Assembly (NCBI RefSeq): GCF_035621475.1
Contig: NZ_CP141799.1
Location: 1,228,501-1,292,500 of the forward strand
Origin: Pseudomonas paeninsulae
GTDB lineage: Bacteria; Pseudomonadota; Gammaproteobacteria; Pseudomonadales; Pseudomonadaceae
DNA length: 64,000 bases
Direction: 5' to 3'
Positions within the stretch are counted from its first letter, which is position 1, and each line of letters starts with the position of its first letter. Position numbers and translations under genes: made by a program. Below the pieces are notes generated by a model that saw only the letters and a program-made list of their open reading frames with translations, ran no database searches and had not been told where the DNA came from. This document shows positions 1-10,815 of this stretch, piece by piece.

Positions 1-920
1 TCCCAGTAACCGATGCCGATCACTCCGCCGGTGGCGGCGATGCCTTGCAGGTGCTTGTCGCTAAGGTTGCGCGGGCCCGGACAGGTACCTTCGACGCCGG
101 TATGGGTGACCAGCAGCGGGCGCGTGGCCATGGCCAGCACGTCGTCGATCAGCGGCCGCGAGGCATGGGCCAGGTCGATCAGCATGGATTTTTCTTGCAG
201 GCGTTTGATCACCTGACGACCGAACGGGGTAAGGCCGCCCTTCGTCAGGCCGTGGGCCGAGCCTCCGACTTCGTTGTCGAAGAAGTGGGTCAGGCCGGTG
301 ATGCGAAAACCGGCGTCATACAGGCGGTCCAGGTTACTCAGCTGGCCTTCGAGTGGGTGCAGGCCCTCGGTCGAGAGCAGGGCCGCAACGCGCTGTGGAT
401 CTTGCTGCCAGGCCTGGAGAAAGGCGGCCAAATCGCCCCGTGTTCTGATCAGTACTAGCCTGCCGTCGCTGTTGGCGGCAGCCAGGCGCAGCTTTTCGGC
501 TTGATACAGGGCGCGTTGCAGCAGGCTGTCCCAGGTCGCGCGCGGCCAGCGCTGGGCCATCGCCAGCAGGGTGATGTTGTCGCTGTCGGCGCCATTGCGC
601 TGGGTGTTCATGCCGCGCGGGGTCTTGGTTACGGTGGAAAACACCTGCAAGCCGACCTGCGCTTCGAGCATGCGCGGCAGGTCCGAGTGGCCGTAGCTAT
701 GGCGTTCAAGCAGGTCACGCTGCCAGAGCAGCACATCGTCATGCAGATCGGCGATAAACAGCTTGTCATGCACCTGTAGGGCGGTTGCGCTGGCGGGATA
801 GGGCGCGGGCGCCTCGACGCTGTTCATGCGCCGGTCGAGCAGGTTGGGCAAGCTGAAGAAAATCCCCGCGCCGATCAGCGCAAGCAGCGGCAGGGCAAGC
901 AGTAACGTGCGTGTGCGCAT
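1..920 (-). CDS. membrane dipeptidase, peptidase family M19 (3' end outside window)
   Basis: This is a zinc-dependent dipeptidase of the renal-dipeptidase family, which cleaves dipeptides including D-amino-acid forms. About 306 codons are visible. An N-terminal hydrophobic segment (residues 6-25) should export or anchor the protein. The metal-site motifs appear in family order: His-x-Asp in ADLHDD, Glu in STEG, His in DLAHAS and His in LLVTHTG. The start is the ATG at 920, which lies directly before the signal segment. The reading frame is open to the window edge, so the C-terminus lies outside. No partner gene is visible; a GGDEF remnant lies upstream. Confidence 0.9.
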   Translation of the reverse strand, partial: MRTRTLLLALPLLALIGAGIFFSLPNLLDRRMNSVEAPAPYPASATALQVHDKLFIADLHDDVLLWQRDLLERHSYGHSDLPRMLEAQVGLQVFSTVTKTPRGMNTQRNGADSDNITLLAMAQRWPRATWDSLLQRALYQAEKLRLAAANSDGRLVLIRTRGDLAAFLQAWQQDPQRVAALLSTEGLHPLEGQLSNLDRLYDAGFRITGLTHFFDNEVGGSAHGLTKGGLTPFGRQVIKRLQEKSMLIDLAHASRPLIDDVLAMATRPLLVTHTGVEGTCPGPRNLSDKHLQGIAATGGVIGIGYW

Positions 921-955
921 GTGTGGCGATATCCGGCTGTCGTCAGGCAACGACT

Positions 956-1174
956 CTAGCAGAGGCAGTTGCGGCCTTGTTGCTTGGCTCTGTAGAGCGT
1001 GCTGTCGCCCCGGGCAATCAGGCTCTGCAGGCTGGCTTTCGGGTCCATTGGTGCCAGGCCTATGGACACCGTGACGTCATGCTCCAGGTCGCAGGCGCGA
1101 AATGCCTTGAGCACCTGGTTGACGCTGCTGGTTGCGACATTTTTGAACAGTCGCAGTTGGCGGGCTTCCTGCAA
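956..1174 (-). pseudogene. remnant of a GGDEF (diguanylate cyclase) domain, C-terminal end only
   Basis: About 72 codons match only the end of a GGDEF domain: VTVSIGLA, then an AD-like helix (ARGDSTLYRAKQQGRN), which is the usual last third of the fold. An in-frame TAA lies a few codons upstream, and no GGDEF signature or N-terminal part precedes it. It cannot make a cyclase and is read as a gene fragment left by deletion. It sits between the dipeptidase start and the end of the acyl-CoA synthetase operon. Confidence 0.7.
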
Positions 1175-1186
1175 AGCAGCTTTTTA

Positions 1187-1229
1187 GCCTGGTTCGCCCA
1201 GGCGCAATCCGGGAGGCTCGCTCCGGATT
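1187..1229. other. two adjacent hairpins downstream of the acyl-CoA synthetase
   Basis: GCCTGG-ttcgc-CCAGGC (1187-1203) is a perfect 6-bp stem. AATCCGG and CCGGATT (1206-1212 and 1223-1229) form a second stem. Both lie just past the synthetase stop at 1252, so they may end or protect its mRNA. No T-run follows on the minus strand, so a classical intrinsic terminator is not shown. Confidence 0.35.
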
Positions 1230-1251
1230 ACCCTGGCGCTCATGGGGTTAA

Positions 1252-3896
<2,645 letters not shown>

Positions 3897-3971
3897 CTAT
3901 TCTGTGAATAAGATGTCGCAAGGTTACAAGTTTTGCTCTTGACCTGTCCGTATCGTACTAAGAGCGAAGTT

Positions 3972-3989
3972 TTGGTACGGGCTTTGCTA
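3972..3989 (+). promoter_or_regulatory. sigma-54 (RpoN) type -24/-12 promoter for aapJQMP
   Basis: TTGGTACGGGCTTTGCTA fits the RpoN consensus YTGGCACGR-N3-TTGCW with one mismatch. GG (3974-3975) and GC (3986-3987) are exactly 10 nt apart. It faces aapJ and would give a leader of about 320 nt. RpoN control fits an amino-acid importer used for nitrogen supply. Confidence 0.65.
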
Positions 3990-4090
3990 TAACTAACCGG
4001 GACTGATGCTGTCGCCCGGGACGGTAACACTGCTACTAAACCGGGTACGGAACAGACGGGAAGCCATTTGATGGGGGTTTCCACAAGACT

Positions 4091-4172
4091 CGTCAAACGC
4101 TGCATGTTTGACGATAAGCGAATCGCTCTCCGTCTCTAGCCCATTTGACCAATGGGCGAGCGAGCGTTTTTT
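4091..4172 (+). promoter_or_regulatory. structured 5' leader of aapJ with a possible attenuator
   Basis: Two hairpins lie in the leader. CGTCAAAC/GTTTGACG (4091-4098 and 4106-4113) is a perfect 8-bp stem. GCCCATT/AATGGGC (4139-4157) is followed within 10 nt by six Ts (4167-4172). The second could act as a partial terminator, but its T-run is not directly adjacent. No known riboswitch class is recognised. Confidence 0.4.
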
Positions 4173-4290
4173 ATGGCCGATGAAACAATCGGCTACTAGA
4201 CTCTCGCTGAGGTCTGATCCCCGGTTGATCGCGTTGCTGCCGACACGATCGACGTGCCCCATAAGGGTACGGATGTAGGGCCGAGACTCC

Positions 4291-4315
4291 AAACACAACA
4301 AAAGCAACTGGAGGT
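4291..4315 (+). promoter_or_regulatory. A-rich CA-type motif (possible Hfq/Crc site) beside the aapJ ribosome binding site
   Basis: AAACACAACAAAAGCAA (4291-4307) lies directly before the ribosome binding site CTGGAGGT (4308-4315). In Pseudomonas, Hfq with Crc binds such A-rich repeats at start regions of amino-acid uptake genes to impose catabolite repression. Position and composition fit, but the match to the AANAANAA core is not perfect. Confidence 0.45.
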
Positions 4316-4319
4316 TTTA

Positions 4320-5348
4320 ATGAAGATGGTGAAATCCACCCTGGCTATTCTGACTACCGCAACCGTTCTAGGCATCAGCGGCTTCGTGCATGCTGGCGCC
4401 ACCCTGGACGCGGTACAGAAGAAAGGTTTTGTTCAGTGCGGTATCAGCGATGGTCTGCCTGGCTTCTCCTATGCCGATGAAAAAGGCAATTATTTCGGCC
4501 TCGACGTCGATGTATGCCGCGCAGTGGCAGCTGCCCTGTTTGGTGATGCGACCAAGGTCAAATTCAGCCCGTTGACTGCCAAGGAGCGCTTCACCGCGCT
4601 GCAATCCGGCGAAATCGATGTGCTGTCGCGTAACACCACCTGGACCAGCTCGCGCGACTCCGGTCTGGGCTTGAACTTTGCCGGCGTCAATTATTACGAC
4701 GGTCAGGGCTTCCTGGTTAACAAGAAGCTCGGCGTTACCAGCGCCAAGGAACTCGACGGCGCTACCGTGTGCATCCAGGCCGGTACCACCACCGAGCTGA
4801 ACCTGTCCGACTACTTCCGCTCGAACGGCCTGAAGTACACCCCAATCACTTACGATACCTCCGACGAGAGCGCTACCTCGCTGGAAGCCGGCCGTTGCGA
4901 CGTGCTGACTTCCGACCAGTCGCAGCTCTATGCTCAGCGCATCAAGCTGTCTGCGCCGCTGGAATATGTGGTACTGCCGGAAGTGATCTCGAAAGAGCCG
5001 CTGGGCCCGGTTGTGCGTCAGGGTGATGACGAGTGGTTCAACATCGTGCGTTGGAGCCTGTTCGCCATGGTCAACGCCGAAGAGCTGGGTCTCACCTCGG
5101 CTAACGTCGAAGATCTGGCTAAATCCACCAAGAACCCGGATGTCGCCCGACTGCTGGGTGGCGAGGGTGAGTTCGGCAAGGACCTGAAACTGCCGAAAGA
5201 CTGGGCGGTACAGATCGTCAAGCAAGTGGGCAACTACGGCGAGAGCTTCGACCGCAACGTCGGCGCCGGCAGTGATCTGAAGATCGAACGCGGCCTTAAC
5301 GCCCTGTGGAACAAAGGTGGTCTGCAATACGCACCGCCGGTGCGCTGA
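4320..5348 (+). CDS. aapJ: general L-amino-acid ABC importer, periplasmic binding protein
   Basis: This 342-residue family 3 solute-binding protein captures L-amino acids in the periplasm for AapQMP. A signal peptide covers residues 1-22, with likely cleavage after FVHA. The mature protein shows the typical VQCGISDGLPGFS, GLDVDVCRAVAAALFGD and VNKKLGVTSAKELDGATVC segments. The start at 4320 is chosen because it has CTGGAGGT 4 nt upstream and begins at the signal peptide; in-frame sequence back to 4254 is not signal-like. It is the first gene of aapJQMP, behind the sigma-54-type promoter. Strong stem-loops follow it, which commonly gives a binding protein more mRNA than the rest of its operon. 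Confidence 0.94.
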   Translation: MKMVKSTLAILTTATVLGISGFVHAGATLDAVQKKGFVQCGISDGLPGFSYADEKGNYFGLDVDVCRAVAAALFGDATKVKFSPLTAKERFTALQSGEIDVLSRNTTWTSSRDSGLGLNFAGVNYYDGQGFLVNKKLGVTSAKELDGATVCIQAGTTTELNLSDYFRSNGLKYTPITYDTSDESATSLEAGRCDVLTSDQSQLYAQRIKLSAPLEYVVLPEVISKEPLGPVVRQGDDEWFNIVRWSLFAMVNAEELGLTSANVEDLAKSTKNPDVARLLGGEGEFGKDLKLPKDWAVQIVKQVGNYGESFDRNVGAGSDLKIERGLNALWNKGGLQYAPPVR

Positions 5349-5357
5349 TCGTCTTTG

Positions 5358-5434
5358 CCGGAACCCTGTCCTGGGGTTTCGGCATGTTCTAGATGACGTG
5401 AACCCCATGCCCGCCCACATGGGCATGGGGGTTC
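5358..5434 (+). other. intercistronic stem-loops between aapJ and aapQ
   Basis: GCCGGAACCC...GGGTTTCGGC (about 5358-5384) is followed by a very strong stem, AACCCCATGCCC against GGGCATGGGGGTT (about 5400-5433). No T-run follows, so the pair looks like an mRNA 3'-end stabiliser or processing site. It would raise AapJ over the membrane components. Confidence 0.6.
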
Positions 5435-5447
5435 CTAGAGGGCTTCT

Positions 5448-6632
5448 ATGCAAACTCCTGAACATGCCTCGCGCCCAAGTGGTTCGGTTTGGACCGACCC
5501 CAAGTTGCGTGCCTGGCTATTCCAAATTCTTGCCGTTATCGTCGTCGTGGCGCTCGGCTGGTATCTGTTCGACAACACCCAGACCAACCTGGAGAAACGC
5601 GGGATCACCTCCGGTTTCGCCTTTCTCGATAACAGTGCCGGCTTCGGCATTGCCCAGCACCTGATCGATTACAGCGAGAGCGATACCTACGGACGGGTTT
5701 TCTTCGTCGGTCTGCTCAATACCCTGCTGGTGTCGGTGATCGGTATCATCGGTGCGACTATTCTTGGCTTCATTATCGGCGTGGCGCGGTTGTCGCCCAA
5801 CTGGTTGATGAGCAAACTGGCCACCGTCTATATCGAGACGTTCCGCAATATTCCACCATTGCTGCAAATCTTCTTCTGGTACTTCGCGGTGATGCTCTCG
5901 CTTCCCGGGCCGAGGCAGAGCCTGGATATTGGCCAGACGTTCTTCCTCAATAGCCGCGGCCTGTACATGCCGTCACCCAGCGCCACCGACAGCTTCATGC
6001 CCTTTTTCGGCGCCGTAGTGGTGGCGGTCATCGGTATCGTGCTGTTGTCGCGTTGGTCGAAGGCGCGGTTCGAGGCGACCGGTAAGTACTTTCCCGTGTC
6101 GCTGGGGGCTGTGCCTTTACTGCTTGGGCTGCCCGCGCTGGCCGTGCTGCTGACGGGTAATCCGCTGCAATGGACTACGCCGGAGCTGAGCGGTTTCAAC
6201 TTCCGCGGTGGCTGGGTGATGATCCCCGAGCTGATGGCGCTGACCCTGGCACTGACTATCTATACCGCGGCCTTTATCGCCGAGACCGTGCGTGCCGGGA
6301 TTCTTTCGGTCAGCCATGGTCAGACCGAAGCCGCTCGCTCCCTAGGCTTGCCCGCCGGCAAGACCCTGCGTCTGGTGATCATCCCGCAAGCACTGCGAGT
6401 AATCATTCCGCCATTGACCAGCCAATACCTCAACCTGGCGAAGAACTCTTCGCTGGCGGCCGGTATCGGCTATCCGGACATGGTCTCGTTGTTCGCCGGC
6501 ACAGTGCTCAATCAGACTGGCCAGGCCATCGAGGTGGTCGCCATCACCATGAGCGTCTACCTGGCCATCAGTATCAGCATTTCCATGCTGATGAACTGGT
6601 ACAACAAGCGCATTGCGCTGATCGAGCGGTAA
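5448..6632 (+). CDS. aapQ: general L-amino-acid ABC importer, permease AapQ
   Basis: This inner-membrane permease forms the channel with AapM. It has 394 residues, long for a polar amino-acid permease, as is usual for AapQ because of a large periplasmic insert between the first helices. The family sequence RNIPPLLQIFFWYF and the EAA loop (QTEAARSLGLPAGKTLRLVIIPQALRVIIPPL), which contacts the ATPase, are both present. The ATG at 5448 follows AGAGGG. aapM begins 10 bp after the stop. Confidence 0.93.
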   Translation: MQTPEHASRPSGSVWTDPKLRAWLFQILAVIVVVALGWYLFDNTQTNLEKRGITSGFAFLDNSAGFGIAQHLIDYSESDTYGRVFFVGLLNTLLVSVIGIIGATILGFIIGVARLSPNWLMSKLATVYIETFRNIPPLLQIFFWYFAVMLSLPGPRQSLDIGQTFFLNSRGLYMPSPSATDSFMPFFGAVVVAVIGIVLLSRWSKARFEATGKYFPVSLGAVPLLLGLPALAVLLTGNPLQWTTPELSGFNFRGGWVMIPELMALTLALTIYTAAFIAETVRAGILSVSHGQTEAARSLGLPAGKTLRLVIIPQALRVIIPPLTSQYLNLAKNSSLAAGIGYPDMVSLFAGTVLNQTGQAIEVVAITMSVYLAISISISMLMNWYNKRIALIER

Positions 6633-6642
6633 GGAGCAGCCC

Positions 6643-7740
6643 ATGCAAACCCATACGTTCAAACCCGATCTACCACCACCGCTGCTCAGCGTTGGTGTGC
6701 TCGGTTGGCTGCGCGCCAACCTGTTCTCCAGCTGGTTCAATACCCTGTTAACCCTGTTTTCCGCTTACCTGGTCTGGTTGATTATTCCGCCGATGATCCA
6801 GTGGGCTTTAATCGATGCCAACTGGGTCGGCACCACCCGTTCAGATTGCACCGGTGAAGGTGCCTGCTGGGTGTTCATTCAGCAGCGGTTCGGCCAGTTC
6901 ATGTATGGCTTCTATCCGACCGAGTTGCGCTGGCGTGTCGACCTGACGCTATGGATGGCGGTGATTGGTGCGTCGCCTCTGTTCATCCCGCAAATGCCAC
7001 GCAAGGCGCTGTACGGCTTGGCTTTCCTGGTGCTGTACCCATTGCTGGCCTACTGGCTGCTGCATGGTGGTTACTTCGGTCTGAGCACGGTATCTACCAC
7101 CCGTTGGGGTGGCCTGATGCTGACGCTGGTGATTGCCTCTGTCGGCATCGCTGGCGCCTTGCCGCTGGGCATCCTGCTGGCGCTTGGCCGGCGTTCGGAT
7201 ATGCCGGCGATCCGGGTGATCTGCGTGACCTTCATCGAGTTCTGGCGTGGTGTGCCGTTGATCACCGTGTTGTTCATGTCTTCGGTGATGCTGCCGCTGT
7301 TTCTCCCGGAAGGGATGAACTTCGACAAGCTGATGCGGGCACTGATCGGGGTGATCCTGTTCCAGTCGGCTTATGTAGCCGAAGTGGTGCGTGGCGGCTT
7401 GCAAGCCATCCCCAAAGGCCAGTACGAGGCGGCTGCGGCCATGGGCCTGGGCTACTGGCGGATGATGGGCCTGGTGATTCTGCCGCAGGCGTTGAAACTG
7501 GTGATTCCAGGTATCGTCAACACCTTTATCGCCTTGTTCAAGGACACCAGCCTGGTGATCATCATCGGCCTGTTCGACCTGCTCAACAGTATCAAACAAG
7601 CCACCACCGACCCGGTCTGGCTGGGTATGGCCACAGAAGGCTATGTGTTCGCCGCCCTGGTTTTCTGGATTTTCTGTTTTGGTATGTCCCGTTACTCCAT
7701 GCACCTGGAGCGCAAGCTCGAGACTGGCCATAAGCGTTAG
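6643..7740 (+). CDS. aapM: general L-amino-acid ABC importer, permease AapM
   Basis: This is the second permease of the Aap importer, 365 residues with several membrane helices. The family markers [15 protein letters not shown] and the EAA loop ([32 protein letters not shown]) are clear. Ribosome binding site AAGGAG lies 8 nt before the ATG. It sits between aapQ and aapP with short gaps of 10 and 11 bp, so the operon is transcribed as a unit. Confidence 0.93.
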   Translation: MQTHTFKPDLPPPLLSVGVLGWLRANLFSSWFNTLLTLFSAYLVWLIIPPMIQWALIDANWVGTTRSDCTGEGACWVFIQQRFGQFMYGFYPTELRWRVDLTLWMAVIGASPLFIPQMPRKALYGLAFLVLYPLLAYWLLHGGYFGLSTVSTTRWGGLMLTLVIASVGIAGALPLGILLALGRRSDMPAIRVICVTFIEFWRGVPLITVLFMSSVMLPLFLPEGMNFDKLMRALIGVILFQSAYVAEVVRGGLQAIPKGQYEAAAAMGLGYWRMMGLVILPQALKLVIPGIVNTFIALFKDTSLVIIIGLFDLLNSIKQATTDPVWLGMATEGYVFAALVFWIFCFGMSRYSMHLERKLETGHKR

Positions 7741-7751
7741 GAGCCCTTTCA

Positions 7752-8513
7752 ATGTCTGTAGCAAACAAACAAACCAGCGCTGAAGCGATGATCCTGATGG
7801 AAGGCGTGCACAAGTGGTACGGCGAGTTCCATGTGCTCAAGGACATCAATCTGAGTGTCAAACCGGGTGAACGTATCGTCCTCTGCGGTCCATCCGGCTC
7901 CGGCAAGTCGACGGCCATTCGCTGTATCAATCGCCTGGAAGAGCACCAGCAAGGGCGTATCGTGGTCGATGGCACCGAACTGACCCATGACCTCAAGCAC
8001 ATCGAGATGGTTCGGCGCGAAGTGGGCATGGTGTTCCAGCACTTCAACCTGTTCCCGCACCTCACCGTGCTGCAGAACTGCACGTTGGCGCCGATGTGGG
8101 TGCGCAAGATGTCCAAACGTCAGGCCGAAGAGGTTGCCATGCACTTCCTCGAGCGTGTGCGGATTCCCGAGCAGGCCAATAAATTTCCGGGGCAACTCTC
8201 CGGTGGTCAGCAGCAGCGGGTAGCCATCGCTCGTGCGCTGTGCATGAAGCCGAAAATCATGTTGTTCGATGAGCCGACCTCGGCACTCGACCCGGAAATG
8301 GTCAAGGAGGTTCTGGACACCATGGTCGGTCTGGCCGAAGACGGCATGACCATGCTCTGCGTAACCCACGAGATGGGCTTTGCCCGCACCGTAGCGAACC
8401 GCGTGCTGTTCCTCGACAAGGGCGAGGTTGTCGAAGAGGCCGACCCCGAAACTTTCTTCAACAGCCCGCAGAACGAGCGTACCAAGTTGTTCCTCAGCCA
8501 GATCCTGCACTGA
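7752..8513 (+). CDS. aapP: general L-amino-acid ABC importer, ATPase AapP
   Basis: This cytoplasmic ATPase powers the Aap importer. The 253-residue protein has Walker [11 protein letters not shown]-loop [10 protein letters not shown], the ABC signature [15 protein letters not shown], Walker [13 protein letters not shown] and the switch His in VTHEMGF. The ATG at 7752 has AGGAG 8 nt upstream. It is the last gene of aapJQMP and is followed by a clear intrinsic terminator. Confidence 0.95.
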   Translation: MSVANKQTSAEAMILMEGVHKWYGEFHVLKDINLSVKPGERIVLCGPSGSGKSTAIRCINRLEEHQQGRIVVDGTELTHDLKHIEMVRREVGMVFQHFNLFPHLTVLQNCTLAPMWVRKMSKRQAEEVAMHFLERVRIPEQANKFPGQLSGGQQQRVAIARALCMKPKIMLFDEPTSALDPEMVKEVLDTMVGLAEDGMTMLCVTHEMGFARTVANRVLFLDKGEVVEEADPETFFNSPQNERTKLFLSQILH

Positions 8514-8529
8514 AGAACCCGCGGCAATA

Positions 8530-8557
8530 AAAAAAGGAGCCCTCGGGCTCCTTTTTT
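8530..8557. terminator. bidirectional intrinsic terminator between aapP and xenB
   Basis: The stem GGAGCC-ctcg-GGCTCC (8536-8551) is flanked by A6 on the left and T6 on the right. It can therefore end transcripts from aapP (+) and from the convergent xenB (-). Confidence 0.9.
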
Positions 8558-8592
8558 CATTCAGTGGGTCAGGCATCACGCGCCCGACATCG

Positions 8593-9642
8593 TTACAACC
8601 GTGGGTAATCGATATAGCCAACCGGCCCGGAACCATAAAAGGTTGCCGGCTGCGGTTCATTTAATTCGGCGTCCTCGGCGAGGCGGGCGGGCAGGTCCGG
8701 GTTGGCGATAAAGGGAATGCCGAAGGCCACGGCATCGGCCTTGCCGCTTTCCAGCCAGGCGTTGGCCTGCGCCTTGGTGAAGCGCTCGTTGGCGATGAAC
8801 ACGCCCCCGAAGGCTTGCTTGAGACTCGAAGCCAGGCTGTCATCGGCTTCCTTCTCGCGGGCACAGATAAAGGCGATGCCGCGCTTGCCCAGTTCGCGGG
8901 CAATGTAGGTGAAGGTTTCGGCGCGCTGGCTGTCGCCCATGTCGTGGCTGTCTGCGCGCGGCGCCAGGTGCATGCCGACCCGGCCGGCGCCCCACACCGA
9001 AATCACCGCATCGGTGACTTCCAGCATCAGTCGCGCGCGGTTTTCCAGGGAGCCGCCGTAGCGGTCGCTGCGCTGGTTGGTGCTGTCCTGGAGGAACTGG
9101 TCGAGCAGGTAGCCGTTGGCGCCGTGGATTTCCACACCGTCAAACCCGGCGGCCTTGGCGTTCTCCGCACCCTGGCGATAAGCCTCGACGATATCGGCGA
9201 TTTCCTCGGTCTCCAGGGCGCGCGGGGTGACGTATTCAGTGATTGGACGCACCAGGCTGACATGGCCGGCCGGTGCGATGGCGCTGGGCGCAACCGGGGC
9301 GGCGCCATTCAGGTAACTGGGGTGGGAGATGCGCCCGACATGCCACAGCTGCAGGACGATCTTGCCGCCATTGGCATGCACTGCCTTGGTGATATTGCTC
9401 CAGCCGCGTACCTGCGCATCGGACCAGATGCCGGGGGTGTCCGGGTAGCCAACGCCCATCGGCGTGACCGCGGTGGCCTCGCTGATGATCAGACCGGCGG
9501 AGGCGCGCTGCACGTAGTACTCGGCCATCAGCGCGTTGGGCACGCGCCCTGCGTCGGCGCGAGTGCGGGTCAGCGGCGCCATGATGATGCGGTTGGCGAG
9601 CTCCAGCTCGCCGATCTTGATCGGGTCGAAAAGCGTAGGCAT
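8593..9642 (-). CDS. xenB: alkene reductase of the Old Yellow Enzyme family (XenB-like)
   Basis: This FMN enzyme reduces activated alkenes, N-ethylmaleimide or nitro compounds with NAD(P)H. It has 349 residues, the size of Pseudomonas XenB, and the sequence agrees with that family as I recall it. Visible motifs are FMN-site IMAPLTRTRAD, LWHVGRISHPSYL, the substrate-binding His/Asn pair in EIHGANGYLLDQF, and SDRYGGSLENRAR. The ATG at 9642 has GAGGAAT 6 nt upstream; in-frame sequence further upstream overlaps the regulator gene and is not protein-like. It follows the ArsR-type regulator by 41 bp on the same strand, so both probably share one operator-controlled promoter. Confidence 0.87.
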   Translation of the reverse strand: MPTLFDPIKIGELELANRIIMAPLTRTRADAGRVPNALMAEYYVQRASAGLIISEATAVTPMGVGYPDTPGIWSDAQVRGWSNITKAVHANGGKIVLQLWHVGRISHPSYLNGAAPVAPSAIAPAGHVSLVRPITEYVTPRALETEEIADIVEAYRQGAENAKAAGFDGVEIHGANGYLLDQFLQDSTNQRSDRYGGSLENRARLMLEVTDAVISVWGAGRVGMHLAPRADSHDMGDSQRAETFTYIARELGKRGIAFICAREKEADDSLASSLKQAFGGVFIANERFTKAQANAWLESGKADAVAFGIPFIANPDLPARLAEDAELNEPQPATFYGSGPVGYIDYPRL

Positions 9643-9683
9643 TGAGTATTCCTCGGTCGTGGGGAGCAGAAATGTAGGAGTGG

Positions 9684-9986
9684 TTAGAGCTCTTGGCTGA
9701 GATGGCGCAGAAACGCCTGAATGGTTTCTTCGTTGCGTTTGAAGAAGTGCCACTGGCCAACCTTCTTGCTGGTCACCAGGCCGGCCCGTTGCAGGGTCGC
9801 CAGATGGACCGATACCGTCGATTGCGACAATCCGGTGCGTTGGTCGATCTTGCCGGCACACACGCCGTTCTCCAGCGGGTGGTCCTGGTCGGCGAAGTAC
9901 GCCTGTGGGTCCTTCAGCCAGTGCAGGATGTCGCGGCGCACCGGGTGGGCCAGGGCTTTGATCACGTCATCGATGTCGATGGGCAT
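9684..9986 (-). CDS. ArsR-family winged-helix regulator, likely controlling xenB
   Basis: This 100-residue regulator has the ArsR/SmtB fold: IKALAHPVRRDILHWL, then the recognition helix in TGLSQSTVSVHLATLQRAGLV, then a wing with KKVGQWHFFKRN. The classic metal-binding CVC motif is absent. One Cys (GVCAGK) lies between helices, so it may sense reactive electrophiles or thiols rather than arsenite. It precedes xenB on the same strand, and an inverted repeat lies about 50-75 bp upstream of its start. Together these suggest auto-regulated repression of the pair. Confidence 0.82.
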   Translation of the reverse strand: MPIDIDDVIKALAHPVRRDILHWLKDPQAYFADQDHPLENGVCAGKIDQRTGLSQSTVSVHLATLQRAGLVTSKKVGQWHFFKRNEETIQAFLRHLSQEL

Positions 9987-10036
9987 GTGTGCAGTTTCCA
10001 GGGTTGCTGTAGCGCCAAATCGCGATGGGACGAACT

Positions 10037-10060
10037 GTATATCGGTGCGCGGCGATACAC
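10037..10060. promoter_or_regulatory. candidate operator of the ArsR-type regulator
   Basis: GTATATCG-N8-CGATACAC is an inverted repeat with 8-bp arms and 7 of 8 pairs matching. It lies 51-74 bp upstream of the arsR-like start and 56 bp upstream of acpH, where a repressor could block the leftward promoter. Confidence 0.5.
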
Positions 10061-10115
10061 AGATCGTTTACGCCGATAGTGCTCATTGCCCGCACTGATG
10101 TGTAAGCTCTGAGCT

Positions 10116-10703
10116 ATGAACTACCTCGCTCATCTGCATCTTGGCGGCGACGCGCCGGCGCAACTGCTTGGCAGCCTGTATGGCGATTTCGTCAAAGGCC
10201 GGCTGGCCGGGCAGTGGCCCGCGGATATCGAAGCCGCGATCGTCCTGCACCGGCGCATCGATGCCTTTACCGACAGCCATGCGCTGCTGGCCCAGGCCCG
10301 GGCGCGCTTTCCCGCCGAGCGGCGACGCTATGCCGGAATCCTCCTGGACCTGTTCTTCGACCACTGCTTGGCGCTGAATTGGCCGGATTACGCCGACGAG
10401 CCGCTGGCGCAATTCACCGGGCGGGTGTATCAGATCTTGGCCGACGAGCCGATTTTGCCCGAGCGCCTGGCCCTGATTGCGCCGCGCATGGCGGCCCAGG
10501 ACTGGCTCGGCAGCTACCGCGATTTCGCCGTGCTGGAGCAGGTGATTGCCGGTATGGGCCGGCGGCTGTCACGGCCCGGTGTGCTGGATGGCAGCCTGCT
10601 CGAGCTGGAGCGTCTGTATGTGCCGCTGAGTGCGGACTTTCGCGCCTTCTACCCCGAGTTGCTCGAGTTCGTGGGTACACAGTTGACGGCGGCAGGCAGA
10701 TAG
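10116..10703 (+). CDS. acpH: acyl carrier protein phosphodiesterase
   Basis: AcpH removes the 4'-phosphopantetheine arm from acyl carrier protein. The 195-residue protein matches the family from its first residues (MNYLAHLHLGG) through GSLYGDFVKGR, VLHRRIDAFTD and LDLFFDHCLALNW. The conserved Asp and His residues in these segments form the metal site. The family size is about 193-200. It is divergent from the arsR-xenB operon and is followed by a strong hairpin. Confidence 0.88.
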   Translation: MNYLAHLHLGGDAPAQLLGSLYGDFVKGRLAGQWPADIEAAIVLHRRIDAFTDSHALLAQARARFPAERRRYAGILLDLFFDHCLALNWPDYADEPLAQFTGRVYQILADEPILPERLALIAPRMAAQDWLGSYRDFAVLEQVIAGMGRRLSRPGVLDGSLLELERLYVPLSADFRAFYPELLEFVGTQLTAAGR

Positions 10704-10735
10704 CCTGCCGCCGAGTTAGGAGCGGCTGCAGCCGC
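10687..10735. repeat. acpH 3' hairpin followed by a REP-like palindrome
   Basis: CGGCGGCAGGC-agata-GCCTGCCGCCG (10687-10713) is an 11-bp perfect stem spanning the acpH stop. It is followed by GGAGCGGCTGCAGCCGCGAAG, whose core GCGGCTGCAGCCGC (10722-10735) is a 14-bp palindrome of the type found in Pseudomonas REP elements. Neither has a T-run. Confidence 0.6.
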
Positions 10736-10815
10736 GAAGCTTTTGCTGTGCATCGCAAAATTCGCAGCTGCAGCGGAACGTCGCCCAGGCGCTCCCGTTA
10801 AGCGCCCCCATCAGC

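Noticed and set aside
4368..5465. 365-codon frame opposite aapJ
   Set aside because: Shadow of the AapJ gene; no start site or domain.
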